The notes under the pieces are model-generated. The model saw nothing but the letters and a program-made list of their open reading frames with translations. It was not told the origin of the DNA and did not search any database. A DNA stretch of 5,063 bases from Pelotomaculum sp. (GTDB lineage Bacteria > Bacillota > Desulfotomaculia > Desulfotomaculales > Pelotomaculaceae). The number at the start of each line of letters is the position of its first letter. The stretch's first letter is position 1. The DNA is taken from contig JALHFC010000089.1 of the NCBI GenBank assembly GCA_022839445.1, positions 1 through 5,063 on the forward strand. Reading direction: 5' to 3'. This document shows positions 1 through 5,063 of the stretch, in pieces. The translations under genes and the position numbers were made by a program.

Positions 1-549
1 CCGCACGGGATTTACCAGGCTGTTATCGGGTTTATACTAAACGTAGCCCTGTGGGGGGCGCTGGCCTTCCTTGTCCTGTCGATTTTGGATTATATGTACC
101 AGCGCTACGATTATAAAAAGAACCTCAAGATGAGCAAGCAAGAGGTAAAGGACGAATTCAAGCAGGCTGAAGGGGACCAGTTTATCAGGTCCAAACAACG
201 TGAGATGCGCCGCGCGATGTCCATGGGTGAGATAATCAGTGAGGTTCCCCAGGCTACGGTTGTGGTAACCAACCCGACTCACCTGGCCGTTGCCCTGCAA
301 TACCGGCAGGGGGAGATGACCGCTCCCGTTGTCGTAGCCAAGGGCGCCGGGTGGGTTGCAGGCCAGATCACAAAAGTCGCACGTGAAAATGCCGTACCTG
401 TGGTGGAAAATAAAGAAGTGGCGCGCTTTTTGTACCAAACCGTTGAAATCGGCGGGGAAATCCCGATGGAAGTTTACCAGGCGGTTGCCGAGATCCTGGC
501 GCTGGTTTACCGGCTAAAAGCAAAAGATAACTACCGGCGTATCGGGTAA
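1..549 (+). CDS. flhB: Flagellar biosynthesis protein FlhB, 3' part (start lies outside the window)
   Basis: This is the C-terminal 182 codons of FlhB, an inner-membrane component of the flagellar type III export gate that switches substrate specificity from rod/hook to filament proteins. The frame is open from base 1. Codons 5-33 form a hydrophobic segment matching the last transmembrane helix. A charged linker follows (KKNLKMSKQEVKDEFKQAEGD), then the cytoplasmic domain. The self-cleavage motif NPTH is intact at 271-282, inside VVVTNPTHLAVAL; family members cleave between Asn and Pro. Downstream family blocks are present: APVVVAKGAG, VPVVENKEVARFLY, EIGGEIP and YQAVAEILALVYRLK. Against a usual length of about 355-360 residues, roughly half the protein is missing at the window edge. 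The stop is TAA at 547-549, and flhA follows after 111 nt. Small departures from the usual wording (EGDQ rather than EGDP) look harmless. Identification is very secure. Confidence 0.97.
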   Translation, partial: PHGIYQAVIGFILNVALWGALAFLVLSILDYMYQRYDYKKNLKMSKQEVKDEFKQAEGDQFIRSKQREMRRAMSMGEIISEVPQATVVVTNPTHLAVALQYRQGEMTAPVVVAKGAGWVAGQITKVARENAVPVVENKEVARFLYQTVEIGGEIPMEVYQAVAEILALVYRLKAKDNYRRIG

Positions 550-604
550 ACCCGTTTGGGGACGGCGCCCGGGCGTTGGATATTGTAATTTTATAATTTA
601 TTAC

Positions 605-633
605 TTATTATTATGTTGATTCTGTGATATAGT
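605..633 (+). promoter_or_regulatory. Candidate extended -10 promoter upstream of flhA
   Basis: In the AT-rich flhB-flhA gap, TGATATAGT at 625-633 reads as an extended -10 element (TGn followed by TATAGT, 5 of 6 matches to TATAAT). A weak -35-like TTATTA lies at 605-610 with a 17-nt spacer. The upstream run 581-614 is AT-rich, like an UP element. Initiation near 640 would give a short leader of about 20 nt carrying the flhA ribosome binding site. This would be an internal promoter within the flagellar operon. No sigma-28 type box (TAAA-N15-GCCGATAA) was seen. AT-rich gaps easily produce such matches by chance, so this is tentative. Confidence 0.3.
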
Positions 634-644
634 TTTTACTAAGC

Positions 645-650
645 AAGGAG
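645..650 (+). promoter_or_regulatory. Ribosome binding site of flhA, supporting the GTG start
   Basis: AAGGAG lies 10 nt before the GTG at 661. No in-frame ATG occurs until residue 62, which is inside the membrane domain. This site therefore decides the start codon. Confidence 0.8.
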
Positions 651-660
651 TTTTTAGACA

Positions 661-2745
661 GTGGCTCCCCCCACTTTTCTGCCGGCGACAGCCAGGGCAT
701 ATATAAAAAATAGCAGCGATGTAATCATCGCGGGGTTGATTATCGGCATCGTCCTTTTGATCATCATACCGCTTAGCCCTGCGGTTTTGGATGTTTTGCT
801 TACACTCAGCATAACGCTGGGATTGGTGATCCTGTTAATCACCATGTTTACCGTCGAACCACTTCAGTTTTCTGTGTTTCCGTCACTTTTGCTGGTGACC
901 ACGTTGTTCCGGTTGGCCCTGAATATTTCGTCTACGCGGCTAATTCTAAGCAACGCCGCGGCCGGCAAAGTAATTGCAGCCTTTGGTGAGTTTGTAGTGG
1001 GAGGGGACTATGTTGTCGGCATGGTGGTTTTTACCATCATTACTGTTATTCAGTTTGTGGTGATTACCAACGGCGCCGGCAGGGTCGCCGAGGTGGCGGC
1101 CAGGTTTACCCTCGACGCCATGCCCGGCAAGCAGATGAGTATTGATGCGGAGTTTAACGCCGGCTTAATTAACGAGGAAGAAGCTCGCGGGCGGCGGAAA
1201 CGTTTGCAGCGGGAGGCGGATTTTTTTGGCGCCATGGACGGCGCCAGCAAGTTTGTCCGGGGTGACGCCATAGCCGGTATTGTTATTATCATTATTAATA
1301 TTCTAGGCGGCTTTATTATCGGGGTGGCCCAAAAGAATATGCAACTGCTGGAAGCGGTGCATACTTATACGATCCTAACTATTGGAGACGGCCTGGTGGC
1401 TCAGGTGCCGGCGCTGCTCATTTCGACCGCCACCGGTATTCTGGTGACCAGGGCTACATCAGACGCTAGCCTGGGCAAGGACCTTTCCAGCCAGTTTTTA
1501 AACTTTCCGAAAGTGCTGATGCTGGCAACAGGTATCCTGTTTATTATTGGTCTGATCCCGGCCATGCCCAATATCCTTTTTCTTTCCCTGGCCGGTGTTT
1601 TAGGTTATTTCTCTTATGTTATGATTAAGGAAGAGAAAGACAAATTGGTCGTAGAACAGGAAAAGACTGCTGTCCGGCAGGCTCAGGAACAAAAGAAAGA
1701 ACCTGAAAACGTTTTTAACTACTTCCAAGTGGATACCTTGGAGATCGAGATCGGGTACAATTTGATTCCGTTAACTGATGAGGGGCAGGGGGGTGATCTC
1801 TTGCACCGTCTGGCGTCCGTAAGGCGGCAGTGCGCCGGTGAAATGGGTATCTATGTCCGGCCGATCAGGATCCGGGACAACCTCCATCTTAACCCGAACG
1901 CTTACTTGTTTAAATTGCGTGGCGCTGAAATAGCATCTGGGGAGTTGATGCCGGGATATTTTCTGGCTATGGATCCACTTGGCCAGGAGTTGGAGGTTAA
2001 GGGGATTGCGACCACGGAGCCCACGTTTGGATTACCGGCCTGGTGGGTGGCCGCAACAGATCGCGAGCAGGCGGAGATGTCCGGCTTTACTGTGGTTGAT
2101 TGCTCTACGGTGCTAGTTACACACCTTACTGAGATCATCAAAAAATACGCCCACGAGCTTTTAGGAAGGCAGGAAATAAAAGAACTGCTGGATGTCGTTA
2201 AAGAAAAGAACCCGGTGGTGGTAGATGAGCTGGTTCCCGATCTACTGTCCATGGGTGAAGTCCAAAAAATATTACAGAACCTGTTAAAGGAAAGGGTGTC
2301 CATTAGAGATCTTGCCGGCATTTTAGAAGCCCTAGCCGACGGGGCTAGGGTTAATAAAGATGCCGACTACCTGACGGAATACACGCGGCAGGCGCATGCC
2401 AGGAATATATGCCTTCAATACGCTGAAGCTGGATCAAAAATCTCGGTTATTACACTGCATCCTAAGCTGGAGCAAACTATTGCCGATTCCATCGAGCAGA
2501 CCAATCTCGGCGCATATCCTGTGCTTGAGCCCCAGATGGCCAGGCAAACGCTGAACAAGTTAAAGGAAGCTGCGGACAAAATGACACTCCAAGGGCTGCC
2601 CCCTGTAGTCCTTTGTTCTTCCAGAATTAGGCTGCCTTTTAGAAGGCTAACGGAAAGGACCCTGCCAAACCTGGCAGTACTTTCTTTAAACGAGATTTCG
2701 GCCGATATTGAAATAGAGGCCGTGGGGACGGTGATGCTGGATTGA
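661..2745 (+). CDS. flhA: Flagellar biosynthesis protein FlhA, export-gate channel subunit
   Basis: FlhA forms the nonameric export gate of the flagellar type III secretion system in the inner membrane; it couples export to ion flow, and its cytoplasmic ring docks chaperone-substrate complexes. At 694 residues it is the normal family length. Residues about 20-321 hold about eight hydrophobic segments. The FHIPEP-family block RLALNISSTRLIL is at 84-96. The conserved cytoplasmic loop spans about 140-206, with ARFTLDAMPGKQMSIDAE and FVRGDAIAG; its charged residues, including D152, K157 and D202, are retained. GDGLVAQVPALLISTATGILVTR-type sequence follows at about 242-264. A charged linker (323-350) leads to the cytoplasmic domain (about 355-694), with EIGYNLIPL, QGGDLLHR and PIRIRDN. 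The start is GTG at 661, with AAGGAG 10 nt upstream. The stop overlaps flhF by 4 nt. Several usually conserved residues differ: R400 in VRPIRIRDN (normally VPP), T359 (normally Pro), S654 (normally Pro) and L676 (normally Tyr). The frame is fully open. Confidence 0.98.
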   Translation: MAPPTFLPATARAYIKNSSDVIIAGLIIGIVLLIIIPLSPAVLDVLLTLSITLGLVILLITMFTVEPLQFSVFPSLLLVTTLFRLALNISSTRLILSNAAAGKVIAAFGEFVVGGDYVVGMVVFTIITVIQFVVITNGAGRVAEVAARFTLDAMPGKQMSIDAEFNAGLINEEEARGRRKRLQREADFFGAMDGASKFVRGDAIAGIVIIIINILGGFIIGVAQKNMQLLEAVHTYTILTIGDGLVAQVPALLISTATGILVTRATSDASLGKDLSSQFLNFPKVLMLATGILFIIGLIPAMPNILFLSLAGVLGYFSYVMIKEEKDKLVVEQEKTAVRQAQEQKKEPENVFNYFQVDTLEIEIGYNLIPLTDEGQGGDLLHRLASVRRQCAGEMGIYVRPIRIRDNLHLNPNAYLFKLRGAEIASGELMPGYFLAMDPLGQELEVKGIATTEPTFGLPAWWVAATDREQAEMSGFTVVDCSTVLVTHLTEIIKKYAHELLGRQEIKELLDVVKEKNPVVVDELVPDLLSMGEVQKILQNLLKERVSIRDLAGILEALADGARVNKDADYLTEYTRQAHARNICLQYAEAGSKISVITLHPKLEQTIADSIEQTNLGAYPVLEPQMARQTLNKLKEAADKMTLQGLPPVVLCSSRIRLPFRRLTERTLPNLAVLSLNEISADIEIEAVGTVMLD
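1227..1246 (+). repeat. GC-rich inverted repeat inside flhA (7-bp arms, 6-nt loop)
   Basis: TGGCGCC (1227-1233) and GGCGCCA (1240-1246) are perfect complements around ATGGAC. They encode the conserved loop FFGAMDGASKF, where Gly-Ala occurs twice with identical GGC GCC codons. The repeat is therefore probably a by-product of protein sequence and codon choice, although an mRNA hairpin could form. Confidence 0.5.
2328..2352 (+). repeat. Strong inverted repeat inside flhA coding sequence
   Basis: CCCTAGCC (2330-2337) pairs perfectly with GGCTAGGG (2343-2350) around the 5-nt loop GACGG. A G-U pair (2329/2351) and an A-U pair (2328/2352) extend the stem to 10 bp. It covers codons for EALADGARVN in the FlhA cytoplasmic domain. 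No T tract follows, so it is not a standard intrinsic terminator. The arm is visible directly; any role is unknown. Confidence 0.6.
2662..2677 (+). repeat. Short inverted repeat near the end of flhA followed by a T-rich stretch
   Basis: CTGCCA (2662-2667) and TGGCAG (2672-2677) are perfect complements around the loop AACC. T-rich TACTTTCTTT follows at 2678-2687. This resembles a weak terminator or pause hairpin, but the stem has only 6 bp and the tract is interrupted. It also lies inside the flhA reading frame, 65 nt before flhF. Coding constraint (LPNLAVLSL) may explain it. Confidence 0.35.
2730..2745 (+). promoter_or_regulatory. flhA stop / flhF TTG start junction with internal ribosome binding site
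   Basis: GGTGAT at 2730-2735 complements the 5' half of the anti-Shine-Dalgarno sequence (AAGGAGGTGATC). It lies 6 nt before the TTG at 2742-2744. The flhA stop TGA (2743-2745) overlaps that TTG by two bases, giving the 4-nt overlap TTGA. This arrangement suggests translational coupling, with modest flhF initiation from a weak site and a weak start codon. Confidence 0.65.
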
Positions 2746-4073
2746 AAATTAAACGCTATGTTGTAAAGGAAATGCGGGAAGCTATCCGGCTAATAAAACA
2801 GGACCTGGGCGCCGAAGCGATAATAGTGAGCACTTATAAGGTCTCGGCCAAAGGTCTGTTAGGTTTTTTTGCGCCACGCCTTCTGGAAGTAACCGCCGTT
2901 TTGGATGAGACGCCTGAAGTCGAACTCAACGTTAACTGCCCGCCGGCCCAGATGGTAGTTGCAGCCGCCGGGGCGACTCAGGGACAAAATATTGCGCCAA
3001 AAGATCTGACCGGGGCGTATCCGGGCATAACGCGGACCGGGCGGGCACGGAACAGAAGCCTGTATCTAGCCGGCGGCGCCGGGGAGTATTCTACAGGTTG
3101 CGCTTCTCTACCATTTGAAGAGGATATAGTCACCAACCATATTGCCGCGAGGAATGTGAAAGGCCGGCGGGGAAAAGAAGAAGGGGGAAACCTCTTTGAA
3201 ATGATGGTCAACAAACATGTAGAGGAAGGCGCAGGCGGCAGCCTGGTCCTTAGATGGCGCAGGGTCCTGCTGGACCTGGGTATTCAAGAAAACATCACCG
3301 ACTATTTGTTATCCGGCCTTTGTGATGAGCAGAATGATCAGGGTGGGGAATGCCGTGATATTTATTATAATTTATTAAATAAAATAGCTTATTTCATAGA
3401 AACTTCCTGTCATCTAACATACGGCGCAAAGGTCATGACCTTTATGGGGCCGCCGGGAGCGGGGAAAACAACAACACTAGCTAAGCTGGCAACACGGTTT
3501 AGCTTGTATGAGCAAAAAAATATTGCCCTGATTGCAATTTACAGCTACCGGATCGGGGCTTTGGAACAGCTGCAGTCTTACGGCGATTTTCTAGGGATTC
3601 CTGTTGAAGTGGTAATGACCCCGGCCGAGCTTGCCAAGGCGCTAAAATATCATTCCGATAAGGATGCAGTGTTTATAGACACTGTCGGCCGTTCAGCGCG
3701 AAATTCCGGGCAAGTGCTTGAATTAAAAGGGTTTTTAGACGCTGTGGAAGAGCCGCAAGATGTTTTTTTGGTTTTAAGCGCGGCGTCCAAAAACAGGGAC
3801 CTTATTAAAACAGCCGGTGAATTTCGTAGGATTGGTTATTCCAAGTTTATTTTTACGAAACTAGATGAGACGGAGACTTGCGGCTCAATAATAAATTTGG
3901 TTTGCAACATGGGGGCGCCCGTGGCATACTTAGCCGACGGTCAAAGTATACCCGATGATATTTACGACGCTACCCCTAAAAAGATTGCAAAAATATTGTT
4001 CAGGGGGGTTGACCCTGATGAGGTTATGGCAACCTGTTGGAATAAGACAGAAATGCGGGGAAACCGTATATAA
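2742..4073 (+). CDS. flhF: Flagellar biosynthesis protein FlhF, SRP-family GTPase with altered catalytic motif
   Basis: FlhF is the third SRP-type GTPase beside Ffh and FtsY. It acts at the membrane to set flagellar position and assembly. The TTG start at 2742 is supported because MKIKRYVVKEMREAIRLIKQDLG is the typical FlhF N terminus. Residues 1-55 are the conserved start of the B domain. About 57-160 is a poorly conserved, basic, Gly-rich linker. The helical N domain spans about 165-225 and the NG GTPase domain about 229-425. P-loop GPPGAGKTT is at 236-244, G4 TKLD at 372-375, and the closing loop DGQSIPDD at 399-406. Two motifs are odd. The usual DTYR reads YSYR (267-270), so the catalytic Asp is Tyr (TAC at 3540-3542). 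G3 reads DTVGR (313-317) rather than DTAGR. Length, 443 residues, is within the family's variable range. It overlaps flhA by 4 nt and flhG by 56 nt. FlhF identity is secure; full GTPase activity is not. Confidence 0.96.
   Translation: MKIKRYVVKEMREAIRLIKQDLGAEAIIVSTYKVSAKGLLGFFAPRLLEVTAVLDETPEVELNVNCPPAQMVVAAAGATQGQNIAPKDLTGAYPGITRTGRARNRSLYLAGGAGEYSTGCASLPFEEDIVTNHIAARNVKGRRGKEEGGNLFEMMVNKHVEEGAGGSLVLRWRRVLLDLGIQENITDYLLSGLCDEQNDQGGECRDIYYNLLNKIAYFIETSCHLTYGAKVMTFMGPPGAGKTTTLAKLATRFSLYEQKNIALIAIYSYRIGALEQLQSYGDFLGIPVEVVMTPAELAKALKYHSDKDAVFIDTVGRSARNSGQVLELKGFLDAVEEPQDVFLVLSAASKNRDLIKTAGEFRRIGYSKFIFTKLDETETCGSIINLVCNMGAPVAYLADGQSIPDDIYDATPKKIAKILFRGVDPDEVMATCWNKTEMRGNRI
4002..4008 (+). promoter_or_regulatory. 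Ribosome binding site of flhG within flhF (AGGGGGG)
   Basis: AGGGGGG lies 9 nt before the ATG at 4018 and can pair with the anti-Shine-Dalgarno sequence through G-U tolerance. It decides the flhG start: the longer option at 3955 has no such site, and no standard start codon occurs in frame between 4018 and the Walker motif. The G6 run (4003-4008) also encodes Arg-Gly-Val in flhF. Confidence 0.7.
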
Positions 4074-4881
4074 AGAGGAAATATTCTCATCCGAGCCTAG
4101 GACCATTGCTATAACCAGCGGTAAAGGCGGGGTAGGAAAGACATCCATTGCAGTCAATCTAGCCCTTTACCTGGCAAATGAGGGAAACAAGGTAACGGTT
4201 TTTGATGCGGACCTTGGTTTGGCAAACGCTGAGGTCATGCTGGGGATTATTCCTCCTTACAGTCTATATGAGGCGGTATACGACGGGATGCCTTTGGAAG
4301 ATATCGCTGCGCAAGGACCCTTAGGGGTTAGGATCATCTCAGGGGGTACAGGGTTTTTAGAGATGGCTAACCTGGACCATGTTAGGCGCCAGCAACTTTT
4401 AAAAATGTTTAAACAGTACAGCAGTTCCAATGATATCATCCTTATCGATACTAGCGCGGGCATCAGTAAAAACGTGCTCGGCTTCGCGGCGGCCGCGGGT
4501 GAAATAATTGTTGTAGTTACACCCGAGCCCACGTCGCTAACCGACGCTTATGCCCTGATTAAAATCATCTCCAACTACAAGCTACACACGGAGGTCGGTA
4601 TTGTGGTTAACCGCTCGGCAGACAGGCGGGAAGCAATGCAGACACTGAGAAAAATTTCAAATGTTGTAGGGCGCTTTCTAAGTATTAATATAAATTTTCT
4701 AGGGTGGATCCCGGAAGATAAGTATGTTTCCCAGGCAATAAAACGCCAGAAACCTTATTTTTTAACTAATCCCAACTCACCTGCCGCTAAAGGCATAGGT
4801 GGAATTGCGCGGGTCCTGACAAATAGTGAGAAAACTGCTACTGTAGGATTCTGGAACAAACTTATGGGCTTATTCAGCTAG
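4018..4881 (+). CDS. flhG: Flagellar number regulator FlhG (FleN/YlxH), MinD-family ATPase
   Basis: FlhG is a ParA/MinD-type ATPase that controls flagellar number, partners FlhF, and helps assemble C-ring parts at the membrane. The chosen ATG at 4018 gives 287 residues, close to the family's roughly 290. The deviant Walker A SGKGGVGKTS is at 34-43. The FDADLGLAN switch is at 62-70, with the ATPase Asp. Walker B / switch II ILIDTSAGIS is at 141-150, commonly DTGAGI or DTSAGI. TPEPTSLTDAYA-type sequence and VVNRS mark the rest of the fold. The C-terminal TVGFWNKLMGLFS is an amphipathic membrane-targeting helix like that of MinD. The N-terminal FlhF-activating motif DQAxxLR appears only as WQPVGIR (residues 4-10, 4027-4047), keeping Gln and Arg but losing Asp. 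The start lies inside flhF (56-nt overlap), pointing to coupling. An alternative start at 3955 would add 21 residues without homology or a ribosome binding site. Identification is secure; the exact start is likely but unproven. Confidence 0.95.
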   Translation: MRLWQPVGIRQKCGETVYKEEIFSSEPRTIAITSGKGGVGKTSIAVNLALYLANEGNKVTVFDADLGLANAEVMLGIIPPYSLYEAVYDGMPLEDIAAQGPLGVRIISGGTGFLEMANLDHVRRQQLLKMFKQYSSSNDIILIDTSAGISKNVLGFAAAAGEIIVVVTPEPTSLTDAYALIKIISNYKLHTEVGIVVNRSADRREAMQTLRKISNVVGRFLSININFLGWIPEDKYVSQAIKRQKPYFLTNPNSPAAKGIGGIARVLTNSEKTATVGFWNKLMGLFS

Positions 4882-4884
4882 GAG
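4879..4884 (+). promoter_or_regulatory. Ribosome binding site of the ycgR-like gene, overlapping the flhG stop
   Basis: TAGGAG includes the flhG stop codon TAG (4879-4881) and sits 11 nt before the ATG at 4896. The 14-nt gap between the genes indicates one transcript. Confidence 0.7.
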
Positions 4885-4895
4885 TGTTGTAATTT

Positions 4896-5063
4896 ATGGA
4901 GAAACCAACCATTCAAGTTAACCAGAATATCAAGGTGGCTCTTGACGATAATGTAGAGTGGTATGTCTCCAGTATCCAGGATATTACGGATTATGATTTT
5001 TGCATTTCTATTCCTACCAAAGCTTCCAGACCGCTGGTCTTGAGCAACGGGGATTTGTTAAAG
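4896..5063 (+). CDS. ycgR: YcgR-like flagellar brake protein, N-terminal part (runs off the window)
   Basis: Only 56 codons are visible, beginning MEKPTIQVNQNIKVALDDNVEWYVSSIQDI. The pattern of short beta strands with a charged turn, ending RPLVLSNGDLLK, resembles the N-terminal YcgR domain (PilZN/YcgR_2 type). In that domain a basic residue plus Pro precedes a hydrophobic-x-x-Gly-Asp turn. In the family this domain precedes a C-terminal PilZ domain that binds c-di-GMP, and the protein acts on the motor/stator to slow rotation. The PilZ motif RxxxR...DxSxxG would lie outside the window, so c-di-GMP binding cannot be checked here. The place directly after flhG in a flagellar operon is common for this gene in Clostridia and Bacilli and supports the call. 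It could be another flagellar protein of similar N-terminal fold. Confidence 0.7.
   Translation, partial: MEKPTIQVNQNIKVALDDNVEWYVSSIQDITDYDFCISIPTKASRPLVLSNGDLLK

Noticed and set aside
543..580. Intrinsic terminator after flhB
   Set aside because: CGGGTAAACCCG has only a 4-bp stem, and CGCCCGGGCG leaves no proper loop; neither is followed by a continuous T tract.
3355..3395. AT-rich stretch with TATAAT (3366-3371) in flhF as an internal promoter
   Set aside because: The -35 position reads GTGGGG and there is no extended -10. The stretch encodes the FlhF N-domain helix IYYNLLNKIAYFIE, whose Ile/Tyr/Asn/Lys codons explain the AT richness.
3955..4017. Longer FlhG start at ATG 3955
   Set aside because: It would overlap flhF by about 119 nt, has no ribosome binding site, and adds residues that do not resemble FlhG. 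ATG 4018 has AGGGGGG 9 nt upstream and puts the DQA-like motif at the N terminus as in the family.
4015..4025. Frameshift separating an original ATGA-type flhF/flhG junction
   Set aside because: FlhF-like sequence (ILFRGVD) continues in frame through the G run and FlhG is intact with its own start, so no frameshift is needed to explain the genes. The G run is kept only as a slippage observation.
1050..4532. Open frames on the minus strand and short opposite frames, including 37-438, 654-845, 1050-1292, 1902-2321, 2978-3214, 3930-4157 and 4257-4532
   Set aside because: All lie opposite clearly conserved flagellar genes, have low-complexity or Ser/Pro-rich translations without recognisable domains, and lack their own ribosome binding context.
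1..5063. CRISPR arrays, tRNA/rRNA genes, insertion sequences, phage or defence genes
   Set aside because: No regularly spaced repeats, cloverleaf sequences, transposase-like frames or terminal repeats were seen; the window is filled end to end by flagellar genes.

Overview
This window is a stretch of a bacterial flagellar operon, read entirely on the + strand: the 3' part of flhB, then complete flhA, flhF and flhG, then the 5' end of a ycgR-like (c-di-GMP flagellar brake) gene. The order flhB-flhA-flhF-flhG-pilZ/ycgR, the AGGAGG-type ribosome binding sites, the use of GTG and TTG starts, and the protein wording (for example the FlhF N terminus MKIKRYVVKEM and STYKV..KGLLGFF) point to a low-to-medium-GC Firmicute. 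My best guess is the Peptococcaceae / Desulfotomaculum-Pelotomaculum side of the Clostridia. That placement is inference from recall, not a search.

Layout: 1-549 flhB (C-terminal transmembrane segment plus the autocleavable cytoplasmic domain with NPTH); 550-660 a short AT-rich gap with a candidate extended -10 promoter and the flhA ribosome binding site; 661-2745 flhA (GTG start); 2742-4073 flhF (TTG start, 4-nt overlap with flhA); about 4018-4881 flhG (start inside flhF, 56-nt overlap, preceded by a G6 run that acts as Shine-Dalgarno); 4896-5063 start of ycgR. The tight overlaps indicate cotranscription and probably translational coupling.

How the genes work together: FlhB and FlhA are the substrate-specificity switch and the large export-gate protein of the flagellar type III secretion machine. 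FlhF (SRP-family GTPase) and FlhG (MinD-family ATPase) set where and how many flagella are built. In well-studied systems the FlhG N-terminal DQAxxLR helix stimulates FlhF GTPase activity. The YcgR-type protein would slow the motor when c-di-GMP is high.

No new system is evident; gene content is ordinary. The most interesting signal is at residue level. FlhF has Tyr where SRP-type GTPases carry the catalytic Asp of the DTYR motif, plus DTVGR instead of DTAGR, while the FlhG activator motif is degenerate (WQPVGIR instead of DQAxxLR). This looks like a matched change on both sides of the FlhF-FlhG GTPase-activation interface, or early relaxation of constraint on this locus.
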